From NCBI GenBank assembly GCA_031308135.1, contig JAHLJT010000631.1, positions 156,071,276 through 156,135,275 on the forward strand: 64,000 nt of DNA. The letters are read 5' to 3'. Under the pieces are notes generated by a model, which saw nothing but the letters and a program-made list of their open reading frames with translations, searched no databases and was not told the DNA's origin. Shown piece after piece: positions 13,246 through 24,854 of this stretch. A program made the position numbers and the translations under genes. Positions within the stretch are counted from its first letter, which is position 1, and the number at the start of each line of letters is the position of its first letter. The DNA comes from Acheta domesticus. Its lineage: Eukaryota > Arthropoda > Insecta > Orthoptera > Gryllidae.

Positions 13246-13480
13246 TAGTGTCCGGGCCTAACAACAGGTAAGGTCATTAGTCCCGTAGGTAGATAGCATT
13301 TTTTTATCGCGGTGACGATGATCTTCCCCCACTGGGTGGAGAGATCCGGCGACAACCGACACAGGCTCCTGGGGGTTTCCCCAACCAGATATCTCCCACC
13401 AGCGTGGAACAGCTCCAGCCGAGAGAAGCTCTAAGCACCTACTTGTTCTCCCGGCATTTGTGATAATGTAGTGCGGCGGC
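13246..13480 (-). mobile_element. tRNA-derived SINE, copy C, 3' part only
   Basis: Shares with copies A and B the blocks GGTCATTAGTCCCGTAGG (13,270-13,287), GATCTTCCCCCACTG (13,319-13,333) and TATCTCCCACCAGCG (13,390-13,404). The internal AAAGATCGCGCGC block and the tRNA-like head are absent, so the copy is 5'-truncated relative to SINE polarity. Confidence 0.7.
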
Positions 13481-14410
13481 CGTTGAGTTTCCTCCACACT
13501 GCATAGAGGGACTCTTGCGGCTGAAAGCAGAGGACACTGAGGCGGTGGCGGTGGTGTCGTGGATTGTAGCTCTGGCCGCTGCGTAGACGGGCATGCACTT
13601 ACATCCCCTGGAATTTCCAACTCACGGCAAGGGAGCGAGGTCTCTCTTTGGACAGTTTTAATATGATTCACAGCGCGTGACACTCATGCCGCAGGTGGCG
13701 GATCCTAACACCCATAAAGACTCTAACTGGTGTCAGAGGTTCCTCCCCCTGCTCGTTTAGAACCTATTCTTTTGATGTTAATGCAATTTGAAAAGGGTAT
13801 CTCTAAAACAAACATTGCTTTACAAGAGAAACAAAGAAAAGTATTGATAAATTTATCTAGTGCTCCAAATATTTGTACTGATTTAGATAATTATTCGGAA
13901 AATGTGTTTTCTGCCATCCTTCTCGTCTCGAAAGTGAAGATTTGATGCAACCATTCTCAAAGTAATCACACATTGGCAAAATATTTCATTGACTGTACGA
14001 CTGAAACATTCATTCCAGTTTTTACTGAAAAATCGAAGTTAAAGATAATTTGGGATATGTTGTGATCCCAAACATTTCATTGCGATAGACGAATTCACTG
14101 CAGGTTCTTCACTGTCAATGTTTCGTGCTTTAAATCAATATTAATCTGCCGCAAAAAAACTTCGCTCACATTTTCAGTGAATAATATAACCCACGCTTTC
14201 AATGGGCGCTTTAAATATAATATATTTTGTGTTCATGATAATGATAAACATGTTTTGGGTAACAATTATTTTTACGTGGGTAATATTCTATGGAAAGTAA
14301 TTTCAAACAAAGAACAGAGAAGGATTTTATAAACAACAGAAAAATCTACAATTCGGTTCGCGTATTACTCAGTAATTCAATTACATTCCATTTTATTTTA
14401 ATTTGCTTAT
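13481..14410. other. No gene recognised
   Basis: A moderately GC-rich patch to about 13,690, then AT-rich DNA. No known family seen. Confidence 0.55.
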
Positions 14411-14558
14411 GGGCCGTCCATAAATTACGTAACGCAAATTTCGAGTATTTTCAATACCCCCCTTGTAACGCACTTTCCTATCTCTATGTAACGCAGAGTA
14501 ACGATGCCTCAGACCTCCTCCATCCCCCTTTAGCGTTACGTAATTTATGGATGACCAC
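14411..14558. mobile_element. MITE, about 150 bp
   Basis: Inverted terminal repeats: TCCATAAATTACGTAACGC at the left (14,417-14,435) is the exact reverse complement of GCGTTACGTAATTTATGGA at the right (14,533-14,551). The interior has no coding capacity. The outermost bases diverge (GGGCCG against GTGGTCA). TTA occurs just outside each end, but a target duplication this short is weak evidence. Superfamily unassigned. Confidence 0.75.
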
Positions 14559-17500
14559 TTACAGGATTAAAATATTACAAATTGCTGCGTGTACTCACAG
14601 CTCAATCATAAACAAGTTTCATTACAAACCACTTCCGATAAAATAGTACAGAAACAGCGATTTATGTTAATACTAATTATTTCACAATTTTTTATGGATT
14701 AATTTATCACTGAGCAGTTAACATCAGCAAAACTCACAAGAAACATAGAATACAAACACTTTAAGATAATACAAAACACTATAACACAAATACAAATTCA
14801 ACAACTCAAAACACAAAATAATTCTGACAACAAAACATACAAACAACATGCACAAAGTGAAGCCTGACACATTACAGATATTATAAGGTACTAATTATAT
14901 TTCAACCATTACAAAATAATATAAGATCATTGTAATTGCATTAGATATGTATCAATCATTTGGTCCATCATTTAAAAGACCAAATATTTCAAATAACAGT
15001 TTTATATATTAAATATATATACATTCCATACAACGTTTAGGAAACAGCTGGTTTCCATCACCGGGTAACAAGTAAATAAATATAATATATAAAACAATGG
15101 AAAGGTACAAAACAGAAGAATTACAAAATATTAGTATACACAAGTCAACATAATGCACCTTGTTAAAAACTTTAGAAAATTTTTAAGATGATATTATTAA
15201 CAGTATGAAAGAATTATAGAAAAAGAGAGAGATTGTAAAAACAGACAGAAAAAAGTTAAATATAACAATAAGAGAAATATCTTAATTTTTAGAAAATATG
15301 TTCAATAAACCATCATATATTTTTGTAAATTTATTGGATTCTACCTGTGTATTTAAGCTAGGAGAAGTTTCGATGTATTTGAGAGAATGCATGTTAAATA
15401 AAATTGTTAAATAACTGTTAGTGGCAAGAAAATGAAAGGAGATAAAAAAAGTTGGAATTACGTATTGTACATGAATAGTATACTCACACGGAGAATTTCT
15501 CTAGTAAATAACTCACAATACGTAAAATAACATTTTGAATTATACCTTATTTAATACTCCTGGGGTTTTATTGCTAAAAAATGACCAAGTCTCAAAGTGG
15601 AAATGAGAAACAGCATGGCAAAAAAGAGGAAAATAATTTAACTGATCCTCTGTATCATTTTTCCTGTATGTAATTTTCATACATTCTATTTAGTTGAGAA
15701 CTACATGGGCTGTTAAACTTTCACGGAACAGAACTTCGTCCTTCAAGAAATCTTACGTCTCTCGATACCACACGCACATCGATTTACTGTTCCTCCTATT
15801 CAAAAAAATACCTTACGTCATTTTTATTCAAATATTGAATAGACGGTCTGTATCCGCTCAGCTTGCGTTGAAATTGAAACGTTATATCTTGGAGCGAACG
15901 AGAGGTAAACATTTTAGAGTTTTAAAAGCTTTTTAAAAAAATCTAGAATTTCCTCGTCTGCACTCCGCCGCTGCAATGTGAGTAGTTTGAAAAACGAAAA
16001 GCATTGACTAGGAACGCATAGATTACAGATGAAAATTGAAATGTAAAGGGGTACCTTCCTTAGTGTAACTGTGTTGCAAACGCCTCAAAAAGAGCAATGC
16101 GGTAATAACTCTTACAGATACCATAGTGTTTTTTCCATGATTTTCGAATCTGAAAATAAGTTTTGACTAATTATCAAAAACTATATAGTAAGCACTAGTA
16201 TCCTGCAGAAGCAACAATGCTGCTGGACAAAACCTCACAAGATGTTTTTCCGAAAAGTAGAATGCACAATGCTCAAGAACAAATAAAATATTATAGTATT
16301 ACCCTACATTACAATAAATATTTTAACAAAAACATTTACATCCAAATAACGCATCAAGAAAAAACACTTGTGGAAACTACAGAAATAAACTATACAAAAA
16401 GTCAAAGAAATAAATCCTAAAGATAATACCTTATGTGAGTTTACAAAACAAATACTAAAAGTATTAAAAATTATGCCAGAGTTAAAGAAATTAGAAAAAG
16501 AAAAGAATAATGTAAAATTCCAGGTGAACATTTTCAAGAAATATTCTCTCTAAATGAAGTGAGAAACACCAATACTGGCCGAATCATTAATTCCGCATTA
16601 TCGACACTACCATTAACAGTAAATTATACGAGCAAAGAAAACTAGTAACAGTGAAAAATAAAGTGGAATTAAAAAATATATAGTAGTATTTTGGTTATTT
16701 CCTCCGTAAATTGAATTTAATACTTTTTGCAATCTGTAACGGAATTTTAGGGATCGCACTGCAATTAACTTGCACTTTGTTGAATAATATATCATTTTAA
16801 TTTAGAAACGTTTCTATTAATCAAGTGGTATCAGAAATATATTTTTACTCTTTAGTTTGAGCAACAACACGTCATTATGGTACTCTAACCAGAACGATAA
16901 AATAAAAAAAACATCAGAAATAGTGTATTATTCCTTTTTAAATTATTCAATCATTGTATTATTTATTATTTTTATTTTAAGCGTAATATTTCCATGCATA
17001 ACAAAGACTCACGCGTTTCCCCATGCTCTCATCTCATTTTAGCTCATTCAGCCATCATCCTTGTTTTAGCTTATCTATCACATTTCGCCTCATTGTGGCC
17101 CACTGTCAGTAGCCTTCCTATATAAGATTAATCCGAGTCGTTCCCCTCGCAATGAGCATTGTGTGCTCGGCTTTAAGGGTCGAGGGAATTTCGCTCGGTG
17201 GGTCGCGGCCGAGCAAAATACTGTCCTATTGACCTGACGCCTAGAGGATTTTCTGTGAACTGCCGCGGTGCTCGAGCAAAATCGTGTCGCGCAGGACTCT
17301 AATACAAGGGGTCAAGAGAGACCAAATGAGAAAGAAAATAGAAGTGTGATGTAAGTAAATGGAAGCAATGTCACACTAGAGACCCTCCTCCTATCTCCAC
17401 ACTTGAGACCGGCAGTGTCCGCTGTCGCCACGCTACTCGGTCCATTCGCAAACGCAAAAGCGTCGCAAGTAGGTCAAGCAGCCAGGCAAAGTCCAGCGGA

Positions 17501-18770
17501 CACTGGTGAAGTTCTCTCACTACAAGAAAGTATTTGTCCAAAAGGACATTATGGCTTTGATGTGACGACATAAGAACTTTATATTAGTTTAAATGACACT
17601 TTAAATATTTCTCACGCAATAATCTTAATGTTTCTTTAATTTTTTGCGATCATGGCCACTTGAACTGCAAATGGTCATACGCGCGCTCATTTGAAAAAGT
17701 ACAAATAAATAAAAAAACTCATAAAATTATACACAAACTGTTTAAAGCATTGAAAAGTATACATCTCAATGCACAACAAACAATGAAAATAAACATTCAA
17801 TTTTTTCAAGGAAAAACTTTATTTGGGGTAGATGAGTACCTTAATCCGGGACAGGCTAAAGAAGTCGAATTTTTAAATAATTAGTAAAGTTAGGTACAAG
17901 AGCGAAAGTGTCGGGTCGCGTAACAATAGATATTGATTTAATGAAAAGCGAATGAATTTCTGAAATCCATCCAAGAGATAAATGCTTCACATTTTTTTTT
18001 TCATTTTATAGGACAAATATACAATGGGTCACAATTTTTCTATTGAAGCTGTTGATCAGTGCGTACAAGCGGTATTTCTAAAAAACGGACAAAGATAAAA
18101 ATACTTCAAGCCTATGTTTTATTGTATTATTCAATGGCTCACACTCTTTCTATTGAAGCTGTTAATCGGAGTGTACGAGATAAAAAACACAGTAGACCGT
18201 TTGATAAAATTTCAGTTTTATTTTTGGAAAATATTAGAAACATACTATGTTGTATAACTGTTGTTAATAGAGGGACGTGCCCAGATGAAGTTGAAGAATG
18301 CATAAAAATATCAGTGATATGGATATATCTCCAGTATTTACATCTGACAGAGCATGAATTAGCATTGCCGTAAATGTAGTTTCCTTCTTCACGAAGAACA
18401 ACTCTTATTAATCACAGATATACATCCGTGCATTCGAAAATCTTATCATAAAAGCGGATTCTTCGTTGTGCAAGAGATAAATTTTAGCACCCGAAAAATG
18501 AGCAAAACAATTATAACAAAGCGAAAATCTTTCAAAATTCTTGAAGACATAATACCATGTAAAAGTCATATTAAGGTACGGTTATATGTTTATATAATGT
18601 GTAACCAAAACAAGGTAGTGCACTATCCAGTAGAAAATTTATGAGCCTTATCACAAGATAGGGTCCAGATCAGAATTCTCTTCATATTACTCAGGAATAT
18701 ATTACTGGAATCTACCTAAACAGTTTGTAGTATTTTTCTTTGAGAGACACTGGATTTAAACTAAATATAT
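14559..18770. other. Long AT-rich stretch, no gene; one internal ~110-bp-offset duplication
   Basis: Mostly A/T-rich sequence with only short frames. About 45 bp at 18,023 recurs at 18,133 (shared core TTTCTATTGAAGCTGTT), giving an imperfect duplication just upstream of the helicase relic. It may belong to the same degraded element. Confidence 0.5.
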
Positions 18771-18773
18771 TAA

Positions 18774-19020
18774 GTGAAACTCATATTCTCGTCGACTGCA
18801 CAAAAGGAGAAACAATTTTCATACAAACAATTCCAACAAAACCCAAAAACTACCAGTTTCAGTTCATTTCAATTTACCAATAAAATGTGCTTTTTCAATG
18901 AAAATCATTAAAATACCAGAGCGGATATTTTGGAAAGTAGGAGTAGATTTGTGTACGAATTGATTTAGTAATATGTATGTAGCATACTTCCAGTGAGTGA
19001 TTCCCTATGTTATGTACTGG
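18774..19020 (+). pseudogene. Relic of Helitron/Pif1-like helicase C-terminus
   Basis: Reading the plus strand with one frameshift near 18,880 gives GETIFIQTIPTKPKNYQFQF, then LPIKCAFSMKIIKIPERIF, then KVGVDLCTN, a stop, and FSNMYVAYFQ. This follows the order of the C-terminal helicase motifs in Pif1-type proteins of Helitrons, whose family pattern is roughly GE-V-IPRI...FQF...Q(F/L)P-K-AF-MTINK-QG-T, then VGVDLR...F-HGQLYVA-SR. The usual MTINKSQGQT reads MKIIKIPERI here, and stop codons interrupt it, so this is a dead fragment of about 80 codons. The Walker A/B motifs and Rep domain were not found. Its 3' side abuts the putative LTR. Confidence 0.65.
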
Positions 19021-19029
19021 GAAATGCAG

Positions 19030-19570
19030 TGTAGAAAAATAACAGTTCTGATAAATCAATTTATTGCCGCAGTCCAAAGAATAAATCAAATACAAGCCAG
19101 GGTACCAATTTTCCAGTAGATGTCCAAACACGTAGCCAGTTCAACCAAAATGCCAGTAGAGTAACACCACGTCACCAATAGTCGTTCGCCAAGACACCGT
19201 CGTCACAACACCACAAGTCACTTCTGCGCAGGCTCACACTCCGACACGAACTGTCTGCTCCGGGCCGGCTCCCCTTTTTTATAGTACTGGAGCCGGCGAG
19301 ATGAGTCTCCGTCTTCCCGCTCATTCTGGCGGGACGGCGGGACCGCCACCCCTGGCCGCTGGCCCGTGACGCTCCTGTGCTGCCTGTCGCCGCCCGACCT
19401 GCCCCTGGTGGCGCTCTCGAGAAGCAGCCATTCTTCCCTTGGTAGGCGGCGCGTTCGGGGCGCCGCTCCCGGGACGGCACATAGTGGGCCGCAACCCACT
19501 CCCTCGGCCATAGTGGGTCCACTAGGCCCGCCTTTGCAGGCATAAAATGCTGTGTATACAGCATCCTACA
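19030..19570 (-). mobile_element. Putative solo LTR
   Basis: On the minus strand the segment starts TGTAG and ends CTACA, carries a strong TATA box (19,284-19,275), and has AATAAA about 210 bp downstream (19,065-19,060). That order (U3, TATA, R, polyadenylation signal, U5) is typical of an LTR. The upper half is GC-rich, unlike its flanks. No matching target duplication could be found, no second LTR or gag-pol was found nearby, and the ends are chosen by the TG...CA rule. A cellular promoter on the minus strand is an alternative. Open frames here are not supported as genes. Confidence 0.4.
19275..19284 (-). promoter_or_regulatory. TATA box on minus strand
   Basis: The minus strand reads CTATAAAAAA followed by GGGGAGCCGGC and, about 30 nt downstream, AGCAGACAGTTCGTGTC. 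The last segment resembles an insect initiator (CAGTT) with a CGTG element. Spacing is suitable for RNA polymerase II. Confidence 0.45.
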
Positions 19571-20460
19571 ATATTGATCCTTGCTCTTGAATGCAGACGA
19601 AAACAGTGTATATAGAAATTTTAAAATAGATTTCATAATAATACTAGGAAAACTCGGCAGACGTTGTTCCGCCCTTCATCTTCCTCTTTCCCCTCCCATC
19701 TCCCTTTCTCGTTGTCTCTCCCTCTCTCCCTCACCATGTCCTCGTCAGTCTCTATGTGTCTCTGACTCTGCCGCTCTCTGTCCCTCTCATTCACTTTTGC
19801 TTGCAGATTCTGCACGTCTCTGAGCAGGTGAGGTAATATCGGGAAGCGCCGGACCAGCAAAAATGTAATAGAATGTTCGAGAAGAGCTCAGTCTGTAGAT
19901 TTCGGTGTGAGAAACGTTTCTTTGAGGCCTTAGGTCTCAAAACTTTAGTTTTTAAGACCCTAGAACGCATTGTTTAGGAGTTATTTAACGATCAAGATTC
20001 AAAATATACCAACATCCTGTGTCGTATATATAGATTAATGTAAAAAGTCAAATAAGTGTTTTAACACTTCTAAATGCTTTTAATTATCCTGTCTAAATAA
20101 ATTCAAGTCTTCATGCAAACGAAATTGCGGGTACAGCTAGCTCTAAACAATTATCGTTGTATTTCGACGAAGTGTGTTTGTCACGAAGTGACAGTCCCTG
20201 CGAGCAACGACTGTCCCAGACGCTGCCCTCCGCCGAACCGTCTGCGGGGAGCGAGGGGGAAGGCGGCGGCGGCGACTGTCGCTTTCTGAGTTGACTATAA
20301 TAATTGAATCAGAATAATCAGGAGTTGTTTCATTATAGTGCGCTTCGTCACAAGTGAAACTGTTAAACTCTAGTTTTACCAATATTCTATTCTGTTACAT
20401 TTCATTATTTTATTTTTTATTAACTTTTTTATCGAATCAAATAGCTGTGAGCTAAATAAA
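19571..20460. other. No gene recognised
   Basis: A pyrimidine-rich TCTC/CCCT tract at 19,670-19,790 and a small GC-rich patch near 20,200-20,285; otherwise AT-rich. Confidence 0.55.
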
Positions 20461-20461
20461 T

Positions 20462-21540
20462 ACACTGATGTTTGTGAAAATTGCAACACCAAGAAGAAGA
20501 CATACTATAACAATGAAATTTATGGCAGAGATTAGGAATATCAAAATATACAAATGATTACAAATGCAGAACTGTACCTGCACTTCGACCTTCTGAATTT
20601 GGTACAGTTTGAATCCACCACGCGCTGCCTTCTGAGCCTGTAGACGTCATGGCATGGATTCCGAGAGAGCCTGGATACGCTGCTGGGGAACACACCGCCT
20701 CAGGTTTCTATGCGTGACCACAAAACATCGTCAGTGACTGCGAGAGGACCAGAACGAACACGTTGCCGACCAATCAAATCCCAGAGATGTTCGATGGGCG
20801 ACATGTCAGGCAAACGTACGAGCCAGGGAAACAGTGGTACTCGCCTTGCTTTGCAGAAAGCTTGCATATTCCTCGCTACGTGATGACGGGCATTGTCCTG
20901 GTGAAAAATTGCATGTGGAGCTGCTTGCAGGAGGTGCACTACCTCGGGATCTAAAACCTCCCTAATGTAGTGGTTGCCGTTCAGATTGCCCTCACTACGT
21001 ATGAGGCGACATCGCACATTGTAGGCAATGCCGCCCCAAACCATCACACATGGATTTTGTGCGCTATTGCGCGGAACAATGCAGGCTGGCAGGTTTCGAT
21101 CAACACGGTAGCATCAAACGCGTACACGGCTGTTGCTGTACCATAAATGGAAGCGGGACTCGTCTGAAAACACCACATTCTGCCACTCAGCACACCAGTA
21201 AACACGTTCACGTGCCCATTGCTGTCTAAGGCTTTTATGGCTTCTGGACAAAGGAATCCGATACAGTGGTGTGGGTGCCACCAGTCCAGCCCTCAGCAGA
21301 CGGCGTCGAACCGTCGACGCAGACATGCCCATCCCCTTTTCAGTGCTCCAAAGTCAAGCCAACACTGTGGACGATGCCTGTTACGACTATGACTTCACGG
21401 TAGCAGTCATCTCGCTCTGTAGTCATATTGTGTAGTCCCGTTCCCGCTCGTTGCTCTATGCCACCTGTCCGACACTTACCAGCCACTGGTCCGACATTTA
21501 CCTGAAATTGACGAAAAAACCGTAAATAACCCATTAGATC
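20462..21540 (-). pseudogene. Tc1-like (DD34E) transposase, frameshifted and truncated
   Basis: The minus strand encodes, in pieces, a Tc1/mariner-superfamily transposase that cuts and pastes DNA at TA sites. The N-terminal side reads GTGLHNMTTERDD (about 21,450-21,410). After a frameshift come MGMSASTVRRRLLRAGLV and VVFSDESRFHLWY (first catalytic Asp, about 21,170), then MMVWGGIAY, IFHQDNARHH (second Asp, about 20,910) and PDMSPIEHLWD (catalytic Glu, about 20,800). The tail PQQRIQALSESMP lies in a third frame near 20,690-20,650. All three catalytic residues remain, but at least two frameshifts and a stop near 21,110 make it inactive. A probable element end lies near 20,462, where CACTGATGTTTGTG follows a TA. 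No matching inverted end was found beyond 21,540, so the helix-turn-helix side seems lost. Confidence 0.88.
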
Positions 21541-22369
21541 TTCTAATCACCGGAGTTTGAGCTGCGAAGCGCTACAACACACGTTTTTCCAGCTGTTTCC
21601 CCAACGGATCATTGGAATTTTATTATAGCATCATAAGGATCAATGTCTTCGAAGTCTCACGACTTATTTGGATCAATCTTCCCCTTCATAAGGCGTGTAA
21701 ACACCCTATTTCTCGCAGGCGACTTAAATACATCCAGGGACTGGAAAGTTGATCTGAACTTCACAGAGTGCAAGCCCCCTGTTTAACTATTCACCCAACT
21801 TGTCCGGATCATACGAGACGCATATTCATATAGACGACACACTAACTGGTTTAAGTCGGGATACATACAGCACTGTAGTCACTTTGCAAACTCCGTCCCC
21901 ATTCCCCACAGTATCTTCGCCTCTCAGCTCGGTTCTCGCAACGCGCACCCCGCCCACCCTGCGCTTCCCCCCCCCCCCGCTTTCCCTCTCCGAAGCGGCT
22001 CCGAAGCACCGCCTTGAGGCGTCGTTCTCCCACCCCGTTCCCGCCACGCCATCCCTGCCGCACCCGCAGGTCTCGCCACCTCAACAGCCAGCGCTATTTA
22101 CGTCGCCCCCTTCGTCAAAGAGTGAGCACCGATTCCGGGGAGGGTCAAGTTCCAAAGTATTTATTCCTGAAAGTGTGGGCATATTATTGCACGGGAGGTG
22201 GTAGGGTTCGTCGCCCGAGGCAACATACTACGACGACAAACGTATGATGTACACGACTATGGGTTCCCTCTTCAAAAACGTCGCCTCGTGCAATTCCATT
22301 GCAGCCGTCAGAAGCTCCAGCTGGGTTCCAGACATGTGATAGTCTGATAGTATAATTGTGAATATAAGC
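21541..22369. other. No gene recognised; C-rich patch
   Basis: Contains a poly-C run near 21,970 and a GC-rich patch from 21,900 to 22,090. The part from about 22,200 may be a highly diverged extension of SINE copy D. Confidence 0.5.
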
Positions 22370-22645
22370 AGAGAGAGGGTGTCAAGGAAAAGAAAGCAAA
22401 GATCGCGTGCGATCTGGGACCCTTTCGTTTGGGACGTTCTTCTGGTATTGATCGGAGAAACCACAGGCAACTACTAATCTGTAGCTATTCACTACAAATA
22501 TGCTTCTGACGATTGGATTCAACTCAGATATGCAAGTTTCGAAGATTTGACCCGGTTGAGATTCGAACTCTCCGGCCTCCCGGTCAACGACGTTACAGAC
22601 GAAACGATTGTAGCACTGAGCCGTCGCTACTACCACCGCTGTCAC
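22370..22645 (-). mobile_element. tRNA-derived SINE, copy D, with clear tRNA-like head
   Basis: The plus strand shows the family blocks AAAGATCGCG (22,399-22,408) and GGTATTGATCGGAGAAACCA (22,443-22,462). On the minus strand the head (about 22,635-22,550) reads GGCTCAGTGCTACA as an A box and GAGTTCGAATCTC as a B box, the best polymerase III promoter match among the copies. The sequence between is unlike a folded tRNA, as expected for a SINE head. Confidence 0.7.
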
Positions 22646-22894
22646 CTTGACTGTCCCCACTCCCTTCTCATTGTCTCCCTTCGCCCTGCCGGCCCCTTCG
22701 GCCTCGCAATCTCTTTCACTCATACTCCCAATTATGGTGCATCCGCTTCCATTCCATAACTGCCCTGCACAGCACATTTAAATCTCCTCTAACTCATTTT
22801 ACCCTACCAATCCACCCCGCGGCTCCATTTCTCGATTCTTATTCAGTCTCACGTCGCCGCGCCATTCCCTTTCGGCCACCTTATTCCACTTTTG

Positions 22895-23170
22895 GGGCAT
22901 CCCAAGCCTCACCTCATGCCACTGCCCTACAAAACTGCCTCATCCTTCCACCCTTCAGGCACCCATCTGCTTCCTCATATCACCACCACATAACACTTTC
23001 ACTTCACCCGACCACCCTTCAGCATCCAATATCCCGCCTCATACCATCTCCCCATAACACTCCTGCGTCACCCTGCCACCCTTCACGCACCCCATGTCCC
23101 GACTCATACCACCACCCCATAACACTTTAGGTTCACCATGCCATTCTTAGGACACCCCATGTCACGTTGC
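22895..23170. repeat. 64-bp minisatellite
   Basis: Three successive 64-bp units start at 22,949, 23,013 and 23,077, each beginning CACCCTTCA and containing a CATAACACT core, with degenerate partial units on both sides. The plus strand is strongly C/A-rich. The array runs into the GC-rich island that follows. Confidence 0.85.
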
Positions 23171-23640
23171 ACGTCACGCCACCCTTCGCGCGCCCCGAGC
23201 CGCGCCCACGCCACCCGCGCTGGCGCGGAAGAGCGATCGGAGGCGAGGCGCGGCGCGGCGTGGCGGGGGCGGGCGCGGGGGAAGCCTAACGTTAATACAG
23301 CGGAAAGTAATAACGAGATTTCCTCAGCGGCGAGGCGGTGCCTGCGCCGTCGCATGGCGGCGGCAAAATGGCGAAATTTCATTTGCGCGTCTAACGAGCA
23401 CTGAACCTAACTGCGTTTAAAACTGTTAACACTCACAGTGACGCCAGCCGTTGCAAGTCTTGATGATCGTGATCATCTGATCTCGCCGTTAAACCAACGG
23501 TTAACAGTTCTCGTTAAGCACCGCCGTTCAACCAGGCGCCTCGGCGAATATTTCCGCCATTCACCAAAAATAACACTTCCCGCGCAGCCGGCTCGCTACA
23601 GTGCGGCGCTTTAAAGATGACAAGGGTTTATGCGCTCCTT
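23165..23640. other. CpG island, possible promoter or enhancer
   Basis: Very dense CpG at 23,180-23,290, including a GGGGGCGGG GC-box-like motif, followed by the short frame ATGGCGGCGGCAAAATGG (23,354) that stops after 16 codons. Non-repetitive sequence with several short palindromic motifs continues to about 23,640. No product can be assigned. Confidence 0.4.
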
Positions 23641-24437
23641 AATAGCTGCCTGACGCGAGGAAAGTATTGAATTAACGTGATCATCCGATGTGATGAGTGG
23701 AATCTTAAATTTTTTATACGCCTAATTAGAGTAAGCAGACCATATGAATTAAAATTCACAACATGAATTACAATTCACAATAAATTGAAGTGCCAAAAAT
23801 GAATATATTGGTCTATTTTTTGTTCGTTGTCTGTACATAAAAAAGGCCGAAAAGAAATAATGTGCATGATTTTTTCCGTCTATTATTTTCTCATTAGCAA
23901 TGTGATTTACTAAATCCATGTAATTAAGCCTTATGCTAATTTCTGTTTGTATATTTTCGTTACTTTTACATTTTTTACCTAAGATTCGTTGCAGAAATCT
24001 CATTGTTTCCAAGTTCACTTGTGTAAAAGAAAGGTTTTATACATCATATATATTTGAAAATTCAAGATATCATTGAAATATCTCAGATAATAAATTACAA
24101 AGAAGAAAAAGGCATTGCTAAGTCTCTTTAAATATTTACTTTTACGAGGGTTACTGTAACATTCACACACGAGTGAAATAAGTGTTTGTGAATATTGACA
24201 AACTGTTCGATAGTTTTTAAAATTACACTTCTTTGTATTAGATACAATATTTTATTCAGGACTTCAAACCAATTATGAATCTTATCATAATACTCAATCA
24301 TGATACACGGTCAACTAACTAAGCAAATCTTAGCTTGAATCGTCAAGACTTTAAATGAAATACTTCGCGGGGAATCTTCAAACAAAACAATAAGTATATA
24401 AATTCTTACAACGCTAATTACATGATGTGTTTCTATA
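23641..24437. other. AT-rich DNA, nothing recognised
   Basis: No repeats or genes were recognised. Confidence 0.6.
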
Positions 24438-24556
24438 ATCCCCTCCCCCTCACGCTAACTCTCTGCGAGAGGCCCCCCCAAGTTGTTGCTCCTCCTAAAC
24501 TTAAATTGTGACGTCCTAGTAGTAACTGTTGTTCCGTCTCACGTGTTGCACAAATG
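24438..24556. repeat. Dispersed repeat R, copy 1
   Basis: Shares with 29,570-29,697 the ordered blocks CCCCTCCCCC, GCGAGAGGCC, a CCCCCAAG/CCCCAAG stretch, TTGTTGCTCCTCCTAAACT and GTCCTAGTA...AACTGTTG. Function unknown. Confidence 0.75.
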
Positions 24557-24591
24557 ACTGGAGAAAAAGTGTTTTGAAAGACATCAGATAG

Positions 24592-24599
24592 TTCAGTAT
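24592..24599. repeat. Left target-site duplication of the hAT-like element
   Basis: TTCAGTAT, identical to 27,609-27,616; fits the hAT target pattern nTnnnnAn. Confidence 0.85.
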
Positions 24600-24854
24600 C
24601 AGGGACCGAATACCGAAATAATAGCGGTAAAGGTATTTTTACCGGTATAGAAATACCTTTACCTCTATTATACCTTTATTCAAAATACCTTAAAAAATAC
24701 CGGTATAAGACGTCAAATACCGGTATTTTTAGAGGTATTTTACCTTTATTCGACGTCTATACCGGTAAAATACCTCTAAATAGAGGTATTTTTCATGACA
24801 AAATACCGGTATTTCAGTAGAATCATACAGGTTTCGAAGGGAAACAATCTGACG

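Noticed and set aside
19172..19636. 154-codon minus-strand frame
   Set aside because: Overlaps the putative LTR and TATA box; composition-driven Arg/Ser/Gly-rich with an overlapping alternative frame.
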